Shown: positions 34,909 to 44,971, numbered from the stretch's first letter. The stretch is DNA of 58,071 bases from Desulfobacterales bacterium (GCA_034003325.1 JAVEYW010000023.1:1-58071); one strand, 5' to 3'. The notes: generated by a model not told the origin, from the sequence alone. Made by a program: numbers and translations.

Positions 34909-35850
34909 ATGATTTATGTCGAAAAATTGACCAAGTATTATGATGATTTTTGTGCGGTGGACGCAATCGATCTGACCATTGAGAAAGGGGAAATCCTCGG
35001 TTTGTTGGGTCCCAACGGTGCCGGCAAAACCACCACCATGCGAATGCTTACCGGATATTTTAACCCCAGCTCCGGAACGATTCGTGTCAAGGATTTCACC
35101 ATGGCGGACCAGTCTCTGGAGATCAAAAAGCTTATGGGGTATCTGCCCGAATCAGCGCCGCTCTATCACGGCATGCTGGTGTATGACTACCTGAACTACG
35201 TGGCGAAAATCAGGGGGCTTGACGCCGCTCGCAAAACCGAACGGATTCGGGAACTGGCAGCACTCTGCGATATGAACGAAATCATGCACCGAAGCATCGG
35301 CGAGCTATCCAAAGGGCTTAAGCAGCGCGTCGGTTTGGCGCACGCCATGATGAATGATCCGGAAATTCTCATTCTGGATGAACCCACCAGCGGTCTGGAT
35401 CCGAATCAGATCGTGGAGATTCGAGAAATCATCCGGCGGATCGGCAAAGAGAAAACCATTTTGCTTTCCACCCATATTCTCAGTGAAGCCGAGGCGACCT
35501 GTGACCGGATCGTGATTATCAATCAGGGAAAAATCGTGGCCGACGGTACGGCCGACACCCTCAAGGACGCCGGCGGAAAAGAGCCCACGATTCATATTTC
35601 ACTTCGAGGCGCCCCTGAAGATTCGGCCATATCAAGATTTTCGTCAATGGACGGCGTGGTGAACGTGAATCGGGTCAATGGGGCCGAATCCGACGGGACG
35701 GTTCAGCTTCAGATCACCTGTCGCAGCGATGTGGATCATCGGGGCGCCATCTATCAGGCCATCAAGGAGACCGACTGGGTGTTGCTCGAATTCCGGCAGG
35801 AAGCCAAAACCCTTGAAACCATATTCCGAGAACTGACCAAGGAGAACTAA
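34909..35850 (+). CDS. ABC transporter ATPase (gliding-type GldA-like)
   Basis: A 313-residue ATPase starting at ATG 34909, eight bases after AAGGAG. Walker A GPNGAGKTT, signature LSKGLKQRVGLA, Walker B ILILDEPTSGLDP, H-loop STHILSEAEATCDR. The C-terminal 90 residues form an extra domain with the IISLRGAPE/LEFRQEAKTLETIFRELT pattern of ATPases in multidrug/gliding-type exporters. With the permease and GldG-like protein downstream it matches the GldA-GldF-GldG order; outside Bacteroidetes the substrate of such systems is unknown. Confidence 0.92.
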   Translation: MIYVEKLTKYYDDFCAVDAIDLTIEKGEILGLLGPNGAGKTTTMRMLTGYFNPSSGTIRVKDFTMADQSLEIKKLMGYLPESAPLYHGMLVYDYLNYVAKIRGLDAARKTERIRELAALCDMNEIMHRSIGELSKGLKQRVGLAHAMMNDPEILILDEPTSGLDPNQIVEIREIIRRIGKEKTILLSTHILSEAEATCDRIVIINQGKIVADGTADTLKDAGGKEPTIHISLRGAPEDSAISRFSSMDGVVNVNRVNGAESDGTVQLQITCRSDVDHRGAIYQAIKETDWVLLEFRQEAKTLETIFRELTKEN

Positions 35851-35851
35851 C

Positions 35852-36556
35852 ATGCGGCAGGTGCTTCACATATTTCAAAAGGAGTTTAAAGATTATTTCG
35901 TCTCTCCCATTGCCTATATCGTGATTTTCATTTTTTTGCTGGTAACGGGATGGTTCTTTTTCATCACCTTTTTTCTGTATAACCAGGCGGAATTGAGAAA
36001 TTTTTTCTCGCTGCTTCCCCTTTCCTTTTCATTTTTCATTCCGGCGCTCACCATGCGGCTCTTTGCTGAGGAGTTGAGTGTGGGCTCTTATGAAACCCTT
36101 CTGACCCTGCCGGTGACGGCCAATGATATTATTCTGGGAAAGTTTCTGGCCGGGCTCGCCTTTGTGGCGGCCATGCTTTTGCCGACCCTATCCTATCCTA
36201 TCTTCATCTCCTTTCTCGGGGATCTTGACTGGGGGCCGGTGATCGGCGGCTATATCGGCGCCTTGCTGCTGGGCGGAGGCTATTGCGCCATCGGGCTCTT
36301 TGCGTCTTCATTGACAAGAAATCAGATCGTCGCCTTTATCATCGGCATGGTCATTTGCTTTGCCCTGGCGCTGTTGGATCAGATGCTGTTTTTCGTCCCT
36401 CAGAAGATGCTGAGCATTATCGCTTATATCGGCGCAGGTTATCACTTCCAGAATATCGCAAAAGGAATCGTTGATATGCGGGATATCCTGTACTTTATGA
36501 GTGTGATTGTCATTGGGCTTTACGGCACGAACCTGGTGCTGCAGGAGAAGAAATAA
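35852..36556 (+). CDS. ABC transporter permease (GldF-like)
   Basis: A 234-residue integral membrane protein with six hydrophobic helices (starting at about residues 20, 59, 102, 140, 168 and 209) and the ABC-2 permease marks KEFKDYFVSPIAYIVI and RLFAEELSVGSYETLLTLPV. It starts one base after the ATPase stop, so the two are coupled. It forms the membrane path of the exporter with the ATPase. Substrate not known. Confidence 0.9.
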   Translation: MRQVLHIFQKEFKDYFVSPIAYIVIFIFLLVTGWFFFITFFLYNQAELRNFFSLLPLSFSFFIPALTMRLFAEELSVGSYETLLTLPVTANDIILGKFLAGLAFVAAMLLPTLSYPIFISFLGDLDWGPVIGGYIGALLLGGGYCAIGLFASSLTRNQIVAFIIGMVICFALALLDQMLFFVPQKMLSIIAYIGAGYHFQNIAKGIVDMRDILYFMSVIVIGLYGTNLVLQEKK

Positions 36557-36565
36557 GGAGAGAAA

Positions 36566-38773
36566 ATGAGGACTACAAACAGATCCGGAAAATATGTCAA
36601 GTTCATTATATACCTGGTGGTGATCGTGATGGTGAACCTGGTGGGACTCACCGTGTTTTTCAGAATGGATCTCACGGGGAGCAAAATCTTTTCGCTATCC
36701 GATGTCAGCAAGCAGGTGGTTTCGACACTGAAAGAGCCCTTGACCGTCAAGGTGTTTTTTACCAAAAACCTGCCCGCCCCCCACAACAACACGGAACGGT
36801 ACCTGCATGACTTGCTGGAAGAATACGCACTGAACGCCAATCAGTTTTTCAGCTTTGAATTTTATGATGTCAGCCCGGAATCGGAAACCGGAAATCCGGC
36901 CGGAGAAGTAAACCGCCAACTGGCGGAAACCTATGGCATCAATCCGGTGCAGATTCAGCAACTGGAAAAAGACGAGGTGAAGTTTCAACGGGCCTACATG
37001 GGATTGGTGCTCATTCACGGCGATATGGTGGAAAAAATTCCCACTATTACTACTACGGAGGGGCTTGAGTATAACCTGACATCCGCCATGATGAAGGTCA
37101 ACAACAAGATCAGCGCCTTGCTGAATCTGAAGGAAAACGTTCGAATTCAACTGATTCTCTCCTCATCGTTGATGCCAGTGGCGCCGTTTATGAATGTACC
37201 GGACTTGCCGGCGGTGCCGCAAAAACTCGAAGAGATAGTTAAAAAGCTGAATATCAAAAATTATGGCCGTTTGGAATATGCCCGAATCGATCCGACCGAT
37301 GCAGCGGACCAGAACGCGCTGGCCAAACAATATAATATTCCGGTACTTCAGTGGCCCGATATGGGGGAGGGCAAGGTGGCGGCCGGAAAGGGCGTTATCG
37401 GGCTGGTGATGACGCATCAGGAAAAATCGGTCACGATCCCCATTTTTCAAGTTCTTCGTTTGCCCCTCATCGGCAATCAGTACCAACTGGCAAGCCTTGA
37501 AGAGATGGAAGAGATGATCGACAAGAACGTTGAGACGCTTGTCAATATCAACGAGGAGATCGGTTATCTGTCGGACCATGGCGCCCTGCCCCTGGGCTCC
37601 CCCATGCCGATGGGCCCCCAGCCCCCGGATGCGTTGAACGCGTTCTCGAACGTGTTGACCAAGAATTATAGTGTCCATCAGGTGGCGCTAAAGAACAAGG
37701 AGATCCCCCGAAACGTTAAATGCATTGTGATCGCGCGGCCCACAGAGGCGTTCACGGATTGGGAACTTTACGAAATTGATCAGGCCCTGATGCGGGGTCA
37801 GAATCTGGCCATTTTCTTAGAGCCGTTTAAAGAAATAAAAACCCAGGTGCCCAACGCCATGGGGTTTGGAATGAGCCAGCGAGTTACTTACGAGCCGCTT
37901 AGCACGGGTCTGGAAAAACTGCTTGCCCACTATGGCGTCGGCGTTCGGGATGCCATCGTGCTGGATGAGAATTGCTTTATTCAGCAACTTTCCAACGAAA
38001 TGGGCGGCGGGCAACAACCCATCTACTTTGCGCCGGTTATTCAAAACAAGAACATTAATAAAGACTTTGACTTTATGCAGAATATCAAGGGAATCCTCGC
38101 TGTTAAGGCTTCCCCCGTCGAACTGATTGAAAAGCGGTTGTCCGAAGGCGGCATCAAAGCGACGCAGATTATCTCGTCTTCCGAGAAGTCGTGGGAAATG
38201 AAGGCACCGATTAACCTGGAGCCCCAATACATCGCAAAGCCCGGCGCCGATACGCACATGGATAAAAAGCCGCTGGCCTATTTGCTTTCCGGCGAATTTG
38301 CCAGTTATTTTGCCGACAAACCGGTCCCTGAAAAAAAGACGGCAGCGGATTTGGACAAAGAAAAGAATGAGGAAGATCTTTCAGCAACGGACGAAAAAAA
38401 ATCCGACTCCGAGGCGGCTAAAATCGTTGGGACGGCTGCCAAGCTAACCAAGGGAAAACCAGCCAAAATTTTCATCGCCGGTTCCGCCGAGCTCGTCCGG
38501 GATGACATTATCGATCCGGAAGGCCGGGGAGCCAACGCCGTGTTTATCATGAACATGCTCGATCTGTTGAATGATCGGGAAGGGATCGCGGTGATGCGCA
38601 GCAAGACACAGGGGCTGAACCCGCTGGAAGAAACCGGCGCCGAAACCAAGATGTCAATCAAGGCTTTTAATATTGTCGGATTGCCGGTTTTGGTGGCGCT
38701 CATGGGCCTGTTGGTCTGGGGGGTGCGCCATTCCAGGAAAAAATCGATTCAGGCGATGTTTAGCCGCTCATGA
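36566..38773 (+). CDS. GldG-like ABC auxiliary protein
   Basis: A 735-residue protein with an N-terminal helix at about 11-31, a long extracytoplasmic region with the ABC-type auxiliary fold (FRMDLTGSKIFSLSDVSKQVVSTLKEPLTVKVFFTKNLP), and one C-terminal helix at about 705-723 (IVGLPVLVALMGLLVWGV) followed by a basic tail. A charged Glu/Lys-rich insertion lies near 600-630. GldG proteins accompany GldA/GldF and are thought to act in or with the periplasmic face. It follows the permease by nine bases with GGAG upstream. Confidence 0.87.
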   Translation: MRTTNRSGKYVKFIIYLVVIVMVNLVGLTVFFRMDLTGSKIFSLSDVSKQVVSTLKEPLTVKVFFTKNLPAPHNNTERYLHDLLEEYALNANQFFSFEFYDVSPESETGNPAGEVNRQLAETYGINPVQIQQLEKDEVKFQRAYMGLVLIHGDMVEKIPTITTTEGLEYNLTSAMMKVNNKISALLNLKENVRIQLILSSSLMPVAPFMNVPDLPAVPQKLEEIVKKLNIKNYGRLEYARIDPTDAADQNALAKQYNIPVLQWPDMGEGKVAAGKGVIGLVMTHQEKSVTIPIFQVLRLPLIGNQYQLASLEEMEEMIDKNVETLVNINEEIGYLSDHGALPLGSPMPMGPQPPDALNAFSNVLTKNYSVHQVALKNKEIPRNVKCIVIARPTEAFTDWELYEIDQALMRGQNLAIFLEPFKEIKTQVPNAMGFGMSQRVTYEPLSTGLEKLLAHYGVGVRDAIVLDENCFIQQLSNEMGGGQQPIYFAPVIQNKNINKDFDFMQNIKGILAVKASPVELIEKRLSEGGIKATQIISSSEKSWEMKAPINLEPQYIAKPGADTHMDKKPLAYLLSGEFASYFADKPVPEKKTAADLDKEKNEEDLSATDEKKSDSEAAKIVGTAAKLTKGKPAKIFIAGSAELVRDDIIDPEGRGANAVFIMNMLDLLNDREGIAVMRSKTQGLNPLEETGAETKMSIKAFNIVGLPVLVALMGLLVWGVRHSRKKSIQAMFSRS

Positions 38774-38860
38774 GATTTTTTTATGACAAAGTCTTGCACC
38801 GCGCAAACGCTGGTGGCGGTATGCGGTTGAAAGAATCTATCAATAGTGAGGAGCAGCAAA

Positions 38861-39862
38861 GTGAAAAAGGAATATATTATTCTCAGTATGGTCATTGTTC
38901 TGCTGGCAGCCTATCTGGTGTTGCATGATTCAAATCGCTCCCGGTATGAACTGCCGACAGTACCGGTGGCCGCTGAAAAGGAACTGACGAAAATAGAAAT
39001 AAAACAAGCCGATAAGACGCTCACCGTGACGCGAAAGGCAAATGACTGGACAGTCGGCGACCAGGCATGGCCCGCAGATGCGCAGAAGGTAAACGCTATC
39101 ACGGCCGCCATTTCCAAATTACGGCTGACGGCGCTGGTGTCCACAGCCAAGGTATATGAGCGTTACGATTTAACCGATGACAAGAAAATTACGGTGACGG
39201 CATGGGTTGGCGACAAAGTGCTTCTGACGTTTGACATCGGCAAAGCCGCCGATACCTATCAGCATACATTTGTCATGCTGCCGGGAGATTCCAATGTTTA
39301 TCACGCTATGAATAACTTTAGAAAAACCTTTGAAACCAGTGCGGATGACTTGCGGGATAAGCAGGTCATTGCCGTTTCGGTTGCTGAGATAAAGGATATA
39401 AAGCTTGCAAGCGAGGGGAAAACAATTACCCTCTCTCGCATGGAAGAACCTGTGGCAGAAGAAAAAAAGAAATCCGCTGAAACAGAAAAACCGGCCGACC
39501 CGGCAGCCGGTCCGGCGAAAGATTTGGAAATAACCGAGCCCAGGATGCAAACTGTCTGGAAGAACGAATCCGGAGAAAGCGTGGATAAGGCGGTTGTTGA
39601 ACGCTTCCTTTCCAATTTTTCCGACATGAAATGCGAGTCCTATCTCAATGATATCAAAAAAGAAGATCTGATGGCACCCATTGTCGACATTACCCTGAGC
39701 GGGGATAAAAAATCCTATGCCGTTTCCGTATTTGAGAAGAAAGACGGCAAATATTCCGGGGTTTCATCTGAAAACGCCTACCCGTTTCAGCTTCGGGAGT
39801 ATGTCGTTGACGGCATCAATAAAGAGATAAAAACGCTGATGGGGATAAAGGAACCGTCCTGA
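38861..39862 (+). CDS. DUF4340 domain protein
   Basis: A 333-residue protein starting at GTG 38861, with GAGGAG seven bases upstream; the earlier GTG at 38846 precedes that ribosome site. An N-terminal helix/signal anchor (EYIILSMVIVLLAAYLVL) is followed by periplasmic repeats typical of DUF4340 (KIEIKQADKTLTVTRKANDW; KDIKLASEGKTITLSR; WKNESGESVDKAVVERFLSNFSDMKCE). DUF4340 genes commonly follow the GldG-like gene. The linker at about 200-225 is Glu/Lys/Ala/Pro-rich. Ends the operon before a terminator. Confidence 0.85.
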   Translation: MKKEYIILSMVIVLLAAYLVLHDSNRSRYELPTVPVAAEKELTKIEIKQADKTLTVTRKANDWTVGDQAWPADAQKVNAITAAISKLRLTALVSTAKVYERYDLTDDKKITVTAWVGDKVLLTFDIGKAADTYQHTFVMLPGDSNVYHAMNNFRKTFETSADDLRDKQVIAVSVAEIKDIKLASEGKTITLSRMEEPVAEEKKKSAETEKPADPAAGPAKDLEITEPRMQTVWKNESGESVDKAVVERFLSNFSDMKCESYLNDIKKEDLMAPIVDITLSGDKKSYAVSVFEKKDGKYSGVSSENAYPFQLREYVVDGINKEIKTLMGIKEPS

Positions 39863-39888
39863 CCCCGCGTGTTGCGTTTATTAACCGT

Positions 39889-39921
39889 GCCGCCCGGGGT
39901 AGCTTCTTTTCTCCGGGCGGC
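39889..39921 (+). terminator. Intrinsic terminator after the exporter operon
   Basis: GCCGCCCGG (39889-39897) pairs with CCGGGCGGC (39913-39921) and is followed by TGGTTTTATT. It lies 26 bp after the DUF4340 stop. Confidence 0.75.
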
Positions 39922-40102
39922 TGGTTTTATTCACCGCTTGCGCCATTCGGTTCGAAGCGAAGGGGTTGGCATATGACCACAACATATTGCGCTATGGTTT
40001 CTATTGACGCACAATAATATTTCTGGCATAAGCATTATTTAGACTAAGGTGTCCATAACTTTGGGTGCCGAATAGAGGCGTATTTTTTAATCATTGTTGA
40101 AC

Positions 40103-40144
40103 GGCAACGGGCGGTTTTTCCCCTACGGATCGGGGTTCGTTGCC
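40103..40144 (+). promoter_or_regulatory. Leader hairpin before the small secreted protein gene
   Basis: GGCAACG (40103-40109) pairs with CGTTGCC (40138-40144). Inside, CCCC (40120-40123) pairs with GGGG (40132-40135). TTTT follows, then AAGGAAAGGAGG. It could be a terminator/attenuator or a structure affecting translation. The remaining gap back to 39922 has no gene and no certain promoter. Confidence 0.4.
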
Positions 40145-40168
40145 TTTTAAGGAAAGGAGGACTCCCGG

Positions 40169-40594
40169 ATGAAAACGCTTATAAACTTCAACAAGCGCTC
40201 GTGGGTAACGCTGTTTGTTTCTCTATCCTTCTTGTCTCTGATTTCGCTTTCGGCCCTTTGCCCATCTGCCTCAGCGACTTCGGCGGAGGAAGGAACGCCA
40301 TCCGGCGCCGGGATGCAGGCGGCTTCGGCAGCGACTACCATCTTGTACTTTCCGCTCAAGGCGGCCTTTGCGCTTTGCGGCAGTGTTGTGGGCGGACTGA
40401 CCTACGTCTTCACGGCTGGTGACGTACCTGCAGCCCAGAGTGTTTGGGAGACCAGCATGTATGGTACCTATGCGATCACACCGGATCATTTACGGGGAGA
40501 TCGGCCGGTTAATTTCCTTGGTGAACGGCAAAGAGCCGATAGCGGTTCATTCACCTCCGATCAAGGCCTCTATACGGAGGAAACGATCAAATGA
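40169..40594 (+). CDS. Small secreted or membrane protein, function unknown
   Basis: A 141-residue protein with an AAAGGAGG ribosome site and a signal peptide (SLSFLSLISLSALCPSASATSAE, cut after Ala). A hydrophobic stretch at about 57-82 (TTILYFPLKAAFALCGSVVGGLTYVF) may be a second membrane helix. The ending QSVWETSMYGTYAITPDHLRGDRPVNFLGE looks conserved in type; I believe similar small proteins occur in delta-type bacteria but cannot name the family. It is convergent with the DUF401 gene, stops 17 bp apart. Monocistronic, with a structured leader. Function unknown. Confidence 0.7.
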   Translation: MKTLINFNKRSWVTLFVSLSFLSLISLSALCPSASATSAEEGTPSGAGMQAASAATTILYFPLKAAFALCGSVVGGLTYVFTAGDVPAAQSVWETSMYGTYAITPDHLRGDRPVNFLGERQRADSGSFTSDQGLYTEETIK

Positions 40595-40611
40595 TCGGAA
40601 GCCGCTCGGCT

Positions 40612-41907
40612 TTATCCTTCGAAAAACAGTGTTAGCAGCCAAAAGTATGCTGCCCCGCAGGCCACCAGGGCCGCACAGGGGGGCAGCATGTGCCGGTAGA
40701 CCGCTGTCAGCGATGTATGGAAATATTCATTGGATAATAGCAGGCAAAGATGCAGTGGCGAAAAGAGTACGCCGATAAATCCGCTGGTTAACGCCAACAT
40801 CATATAGGGCAGCATCAGGTGCGTTTCGCCCAGCGTTTGAATCAGGGAAATCAAAATGGGGAAGGTCGTACCTACAAAGGCGATGGTGATGCCGGCGACG
40901 ATACCTACCAGAAAAGGTAGCATTGTGGTAATAAGAAGCAGGGGAATATGCCAGTGAATGAATTCTCGGCTCACCTGCTCAACAGCCCGGCAGTCCTCCA
41001 GCGCGCCTTTAAACACCAAAATGGCAACCACCATATAAAAAATGCGCAACAATTCCTTGCTGCCGAGAATTTCCCTTTGCGATGCCGCATTCATGCAATT
41101 TACCCACCACGTCCAGGCGACTGCCAGCATGAGGGCGAAAATCAGGCCGGTTTCTTTGGCGATAGTTAACCCTTCCCGCTCAAACACCGGTGTCAGCATA
41201 TTGCCGATAAATAAGCCGGGAATGACAACTATCAAAATAGGTGCCAGTTCCTTAAAAAATAGGCCGAGTTTTGCCTTTTCGGTTGGTTTTTTTTCTCCGA
41301 GCTGGTTATTTTTCCGAATCATGCCCCTTAAGGGATAGTACCCGGCGGCTATGGCTACCAGGGTTAATGGAAAGAGAAAAAAAACGAAACGCCATAAATC
41401 TAGTGATGCCAGGGCCGTGGTCAACAACACACCCGGATAAAGCGGCCACCAGTATTCCCAGATGTGCCGAAACCAGTAGTTGACATAGCTAAGTTGAGAT
41501 CCGCGCAGGTGATGCCGCGCACCGATGGTGTTGACCATGGGTGCTGAAAAAATCGCGCCGCCCGGCATGGGCAGAAGACCGATAAGTGCCGGGAAAATGA
41601 TGATATTAAACCCTTCATGGGCGACCAGTCCTTTAAAGCTGTCCAATAACCGTTTCATATGACCGGATTTTTCCATGCTGTGGCTCAACACCAATATCAG
41701 AGAAACCACAATGGACAAACTCAACGTTTTAAGGTCAATCAGAGCATGAAATGCCGACACGATTATAGCGGTCGGATATTGGCCGAAAAAAAGGCCCAAT
41801 AAAACAGCGCCCGCCATGAACGCATTGCCCAGGGTCAGCTTAAAGCGCATAGCCGCCAGCATGAAGATAAAAACGATCAATAATTTGATAAGTGCCGGAA
41901 TGTTCAT
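40612..41907 (-). CDS. DUF401 family membrane protein
   Basis: A 431-residue integral membrane protein with about ten hydrophobic helices (for example LLIVFIFMLAAM, SIVVSLILVLSHSMEKSGHM, IIIFPALIGLLPMPGGAIFSAPMV, LLLITTMLPFLVGIVAGITIAFVGTTFP). The LLPMPGGAIFSAPMV and GFIGVLFSPLHLCLLLSNEYF stretches mark DUF401, a family resembling anion or organic-acid transporters. The gene follows the SAM hydrolase after 21 bp. Substrate unknown. Confidence 0.87.
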   Translation of the reverse strand: MNIPALIKLLIVFIFMLAAMRFKLTLGNAFMAGAVLLGLFFGQYPTAIIVSAFHALIDLKTLSLSIVVSLILVLSHSMEKSGHMKRLLDSFKGLVAHEGFNIIIFPALIGLLPMPGGAIFSAPMVNTIGARHHLRGSQLSYVNYWFRHIWEYWWPLYPGVLLTTALASLDLWRFVFFLFPLTLVAIAAGYYPLRGMIRKNNQLGEKKPTEKAKLGLFFKELAPILIVVIPGLFIGNMLTPVFEREGLTIAKETGLIFALMLAVAWTWWVNCMNAASQREILGSKELLRIFYMVVAILVFKGALEDCRAVEQVSREFIHWHIPLLLITTMLPFLVGIVAGITIAFVGTTFPILISLIQTLGETHLMLPYMMLALTSGFIGVLFSPLHLCLLLSNEYFHTSLTAVYRHMLPPCAALVACGAAYFWLLTLFFEG

Positions 41908-41928
41908 GATAAGGAGCTTCTTCTGTAA

Positions 41929-42738
41929 CTAAAGGTTATGCGCCATGTGCGCGGCAATGTGCTCGCCGATGGTCACTGAAAAAAAATCCTTGGCGCTACC
42001 GCAATTAATAGAGATCTCAAGATATCCGCGGCTGCCGATGACAGCTAACGGGTAACCCGTAGAAACATCCGAATAGGATTTCGACAAACCGGCTATGTTC
42101 GTTTTTCCGATACGAATGAATATCTGCGAGTGCATTTTGGGAAAATGGGTTTTTAAGTGTTCTTTGCTGATATTGGTAATCAGGTTGCCGAACCGGTCCA
42201 TGTCGATAATCGTGCCGATCAACTCACCGGTTTCGAACAAGACGGGTTCGGGAATTTCAAGACGGACGGCCTCGGCGGGAGCAATGCAGGGGCCGAGCAA
42301 ACGAATATTTCCTCCCTCCGATAGATAGGCGGCAATCGGCGCAAATATGTCCCGGCCGTGAAAGGTTCGGCTGACGGGTTCAAGGAAAAGCGCATGGTTT
42401 TCAACCAGCATGGCATTGGAAACCGTTACCTTGTTCAACACCGGGGTCAACACCCCGTTGTTCGGCGCCAGAAAAAAAAAGCCGGCTGCTTCAACAGCGA
42501 TAATAGCGCGATTGCCCCCCACGCCGGGGTCCACGACAACGGTATGAACAGTTCCCTTGGGGAAATAAGCGTAAGCCGAATCAAGAAGGAATGCGGCTTG
42601 AAGAAGGTTGTGCGGTAACACCCGGTGGGAAATATCAACGATGCGAGCCGAAGGGGCTTTGGAAAGAATGACCCCCTTCATGATGCCCACATAGGCGTCA
42701 TCGAACCCGAAATCAGTTAAGAGTGTAATAACCGCCAT
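41929..42738 (-). CDS. S-adenosylmethionine hydrolase/hydroxide adenosyltransferase (DUF62)
   Basis: A 269-residue member of the DUF62/SAM hydroxide adenosyltransferase family: LLTDFGFDDAYVGIMKGVI, HTVVVDPGVGG, LAPNNGVLTPVL, RTFHGRDIFAPIAAYL, and RFGNLITNI near the C-terminus. These enzymes cleave SAM to adenosine and methionine using an activated water. It lies three bases after ruvB, on the same strand. A role in SAM or adenosine turnover is inferred from the family. Confidence 0.9.
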   Translation of the reverse strand: MAVITLLTDFGFDDAYVGIMKGVILSKAPSARIVDISHRVLPHNLLQAAFLLDSAYAYFPKGTVHTVVVDPGVGGNRAIIAVEAAGFFFLAPNNGVLTPVLNKVTVSNAMLVENHALFLEPVSRTFHGRDIFAPIAAYLSEGGNIRLLGPCIAPAEAVRLEIPEPVLFETGELIGTIIDMDRFGNLITNISKEHLKTHFPKMHSQIFIRIGKTNIAGLSKSYSDVSTGYPLAVIGSRGYLEISINCGSAKDFFSVTIGEHIAAHMAHNL

Positions 42739-42741
42739 GGA

Positions 42742-43797
42742 CTAAAACATCTTTTTCTGGTCCTGCGTGCGCTGATAACAGAGCCCCAAATGTTTGTAAG
42801 CGGCTTCAGCTGCTTTTCTGCCGGAAGAGGTGCGCACGATCAGTCCGATTTTCAGCAGATACGGCTCCACGACGTCCACCAGGGTATCGGTTTCTTCCTG
42901 AAGGGTGGCGGCAATGGCTTCGATACCTACCGGCCCCCCGTGGTAAAAATCGATGATGGTTTGAATGTATCGCCGATCCAGTCGGGTAAGCCCCTTTTCA
43001 TCCACCCCTTCGAGCGACAGCGCAGCGGATACGGTCTCGGGGGTGATGGTGCCGTCGCTTCTGACCTGAGCAAAATCCCGAACCCGTTTTAACAGACGGT
43101 TGACGATTCGGGGGGTTCCTCTGCACCGTCTGGCCAGCTCGCCGGCGGATATCTGGTCGATGGTTGTTTCAAGCAGGGCTGCGGAACGTTGCGTGATGGT
43201 AACAAGATCTTTTTCTTCGTAAAAATCAAGACTTCTGAATAGGCCGAACCGATCCCGAAGAGGCGCGGACAAAAGTCCCACACGGGTTGTGGCACCGACA
43301 AGGGTAAAGCGCCGCAACTGATACCGGTGGCTTCGGGCGTGTACGCCTTTATCAAAGACAAAATCGACGGCAAAGTCTTCCATGGCGGGGTATAAAAATT
43401 CTTCCACGGCCTTAGGTGTTCGATGGATTTCATCAATAAAAAGGACGTCTCCTTCTTCCAGATGCGTCAAAATGCCGATCAGGTCCCCGCCTTTTTCAAG
43501 GGCAGGGCCAGAGGTAATCGTAAGCCGGCTGCCCATTTCATTGGCGATAATATGAGCGAGGGTGGTTTTCCCGAGGCCGGGCGGGCCGTGAAACAGGACG
43601 TGATCCAACGGCTCTTTTCGTTTCAGCGCGGCCTCTATGGCGATGTTGAGTGTTTCCACCACGGCGTCCTGGCCGATATACTCCGAGAGGCGCTCTGGCC
43701 TCAGGGACAAAATTTCAGATTCCATGTCCGCAGGCAGGCACTGGCCGGAAAGAAGGCCTCTGGGGTCGGTGGAATAGGTCAGAAAATCATCGCTCAT
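42742..43797 (-). CDS. ruvB: Holliday junction helicase RuvB
   Basis: A 351-residue AAA+ motor that drives branch migration with RuvA. Walker [13 protein letters not shown], Walker B LFIDEIHR, sensor [18 protein letters not shown], arginine-rich C-terminal winged helix [20 protein letters not shown], and [10 protein letters not shown]-terminal [11 protein letters not shown] is normal. It overlaps ruvA by four bases and sits in the usual ruvC-ruvA-ruvB order. Confidence 0.97.
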   Translation of the reverse strand: MSDDFLTYSTDPRGLLSGQCLPADMESEILSLRPERLSEYIGQDAVVETLNIAIEAALKRKEPLDHVLFHGPPGLGKTTLAHIIANEMGSRLTITSGPALEKGGDLIGILTHLEEGDVLFIDEIHRTPKAVEEFLYPAMEDFAVDFVFDKGVHARSHRYQLRRFTLVGATTRVGLLSAPLRDRFGLFRSLDFYEEKDLVTITQRSAALLETTIDQISAGELARRCRGTPRIVNRLLKRVRDFAQVRSDGTITPETVSAALSLEGVDEKGLTRLDRRYIQTIIDFYHGGPVGIEAIAATLQEETDTLVDVVEPYLLKIGLIVRTSSGRKAAEAAYKHLGLCYQRTQDQKKMF

Positions 43798-44414
43798 GCC
43801 GATTTTTCTCCTCGATACACTTCATCGAACAGCTCCTCCGGGCTGGATAAGTCCGGGTTCCGGGCAAAGGCATCCGTGATCATCTTTTTCGCATCGGCGG
43901 GCCGGTGCCCGAGTTGTTCGATGAGCACCGCCATAACCGGATCCACAATGCTTGATTGCTTTGGGGGCGGCGAGGCATTCGGAATAGGTGCGGGCACGGC
44001 AAACCGGTCCAGTTTACCCCGAAGGCTGGCAATTATTTTCTGGGCGGTTCTGCCGCCGATGCCTTTTAATTTGTTTAACTGGGGCGTGTCGTTTGCCTCG
44101 ATGGCACGCGCAATTTCCGAAACCGGCAGGGTGAGCGCTTTTAATGCCTTTAAGGGTCCGATGTCTTCAACAGAGATAAAAAGCTGGAAAAACTCCTTTT
44201 CAATTTCGTCATTGAACCCGATCAGTACCGGTTTGGGCTGGCGTTCGGTCTGATGAAAATAAATAAAAAAGGATAAGGGGTCATTGGCGGCTTTGCCGGA
44301 AATAGATTCCATCACCATGGGGGGAAGCAAAATTTCATAGCCCACCTGATTGGCCAGCAATAAAATGCGGTCGGTTTCTTTTTTCAGCAACGTTCCCTGA
44401 ATATATCCGATCAT
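43794..44414 (-). CDS. ruvA: Holliday junction DNA-binding protein RuvA
   Basis: A 206-residue RuvA (usual about 200): OB-type domain [31 protein letters not shown], helix-hairpin-helix [23 protein letters not shown], and C-terminal domain [19 protein letters not shown] that regulates RuvB. It binds the junction as a tetramer. The stop overlaps ruvB by four bases; it follows ruvC by 19 bp. Confidence 0.96.
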   Translation of the reverse strand: MIGYIQGTLLKKETDRILLLANQVGYEILLPPMVMESISGKAANDPLSFFIYFHQTERQPKPVLIGFNDEIEKEFFQLFISVEDIGPLKALKALTLPVSEIARAIEANDTPQLNKLKGIGGRTAQKIIASLRGKLDRFAVPAPIPNASPPPKQSSIVDPVMAVLIEQLGHRPADAKKMITDAFARNPDLSSPEELFDEVYRGEKSA

Positions 44415-44433
44415 GCGTTTCGGTGGTATCCGT

Positions 44434-44919
44434 TCAGTCTATCGCCTGATACCGATACAACCCGATCAGTGCGATGGCCAGGGCGTCTGAGGCATGAAAA
44501 GGGCGAATCGGTGTTTGACAGTTTAGAGCATGTCGCACGGCTGCTTCCAGCTGCTCCTTACCGGCATTCCCGTTGCCTGTCAATACCTGCTTGATTTCGC
44601 GGACCGCCACTTCGTGGACGGGAATGGCAGCCTGGCTTGCCGCCAGAAGCACGACGCCGGTTACCTTCCCCAGCATGATGCCCGATTTCGGGTATTTTCC
44701 GAGAGAAAAAATATCCTCCACAATCATCATATCCGGGGATTCATTTTTAATGATGGCAATCAGCTTGGAAAAGATGTGGTGCAGGCGTTTGGCGGTTGCG
44801 TGGCCGGATGCGGTGGAAATGCTGCCGTAGGCGTAACGTTCGACGTGAAGCCCGCGGCCACTGATAATACCGATACCGGTAGCGGCCAGACCCGGGTCAA
44901 TACCGATGATTTTAACCAT
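44434..44919 (-). CDS. ruvC: Holliday junction resolvase RuvC
   Basis: A 161-residue nuclease. Acidic active-site residues are visible in IIGIDPGLAATG, MMIVEDIFSLGK, and HASDALAIAL. It cuts the Holliday junction held by RuvAB. It is the first gene of the ruvCAB set and follows cpoB by 52 bp in the same direction. Confidence 0.95.
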   Translation of the reverse strand: MVKIIGIDPGLAATGIGIISGRGLHVERYAYGSISTASGHATAKRLHHIFSKLIAIIKNESPDMMIVEDIFSLGKYPKSGIMLGKVTGVVLLAASQAAIPVHEVAVREIKQVLTGNGNAGKEQLEAAVRHALNCQTPIRPFHASDALAIALIGLYRYQAID

Positions 44920-44971
44920 CCCATTTCTCGGTGAGCATTGGTGCCAATCCGAAAACCCGGAGTATCGAGAA

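Noticed and set aside
40103..40144. A known riboswitch
   Set aside because: The hairpin does not contain the conserved core of any class I recall; it is called only as a leader structure.
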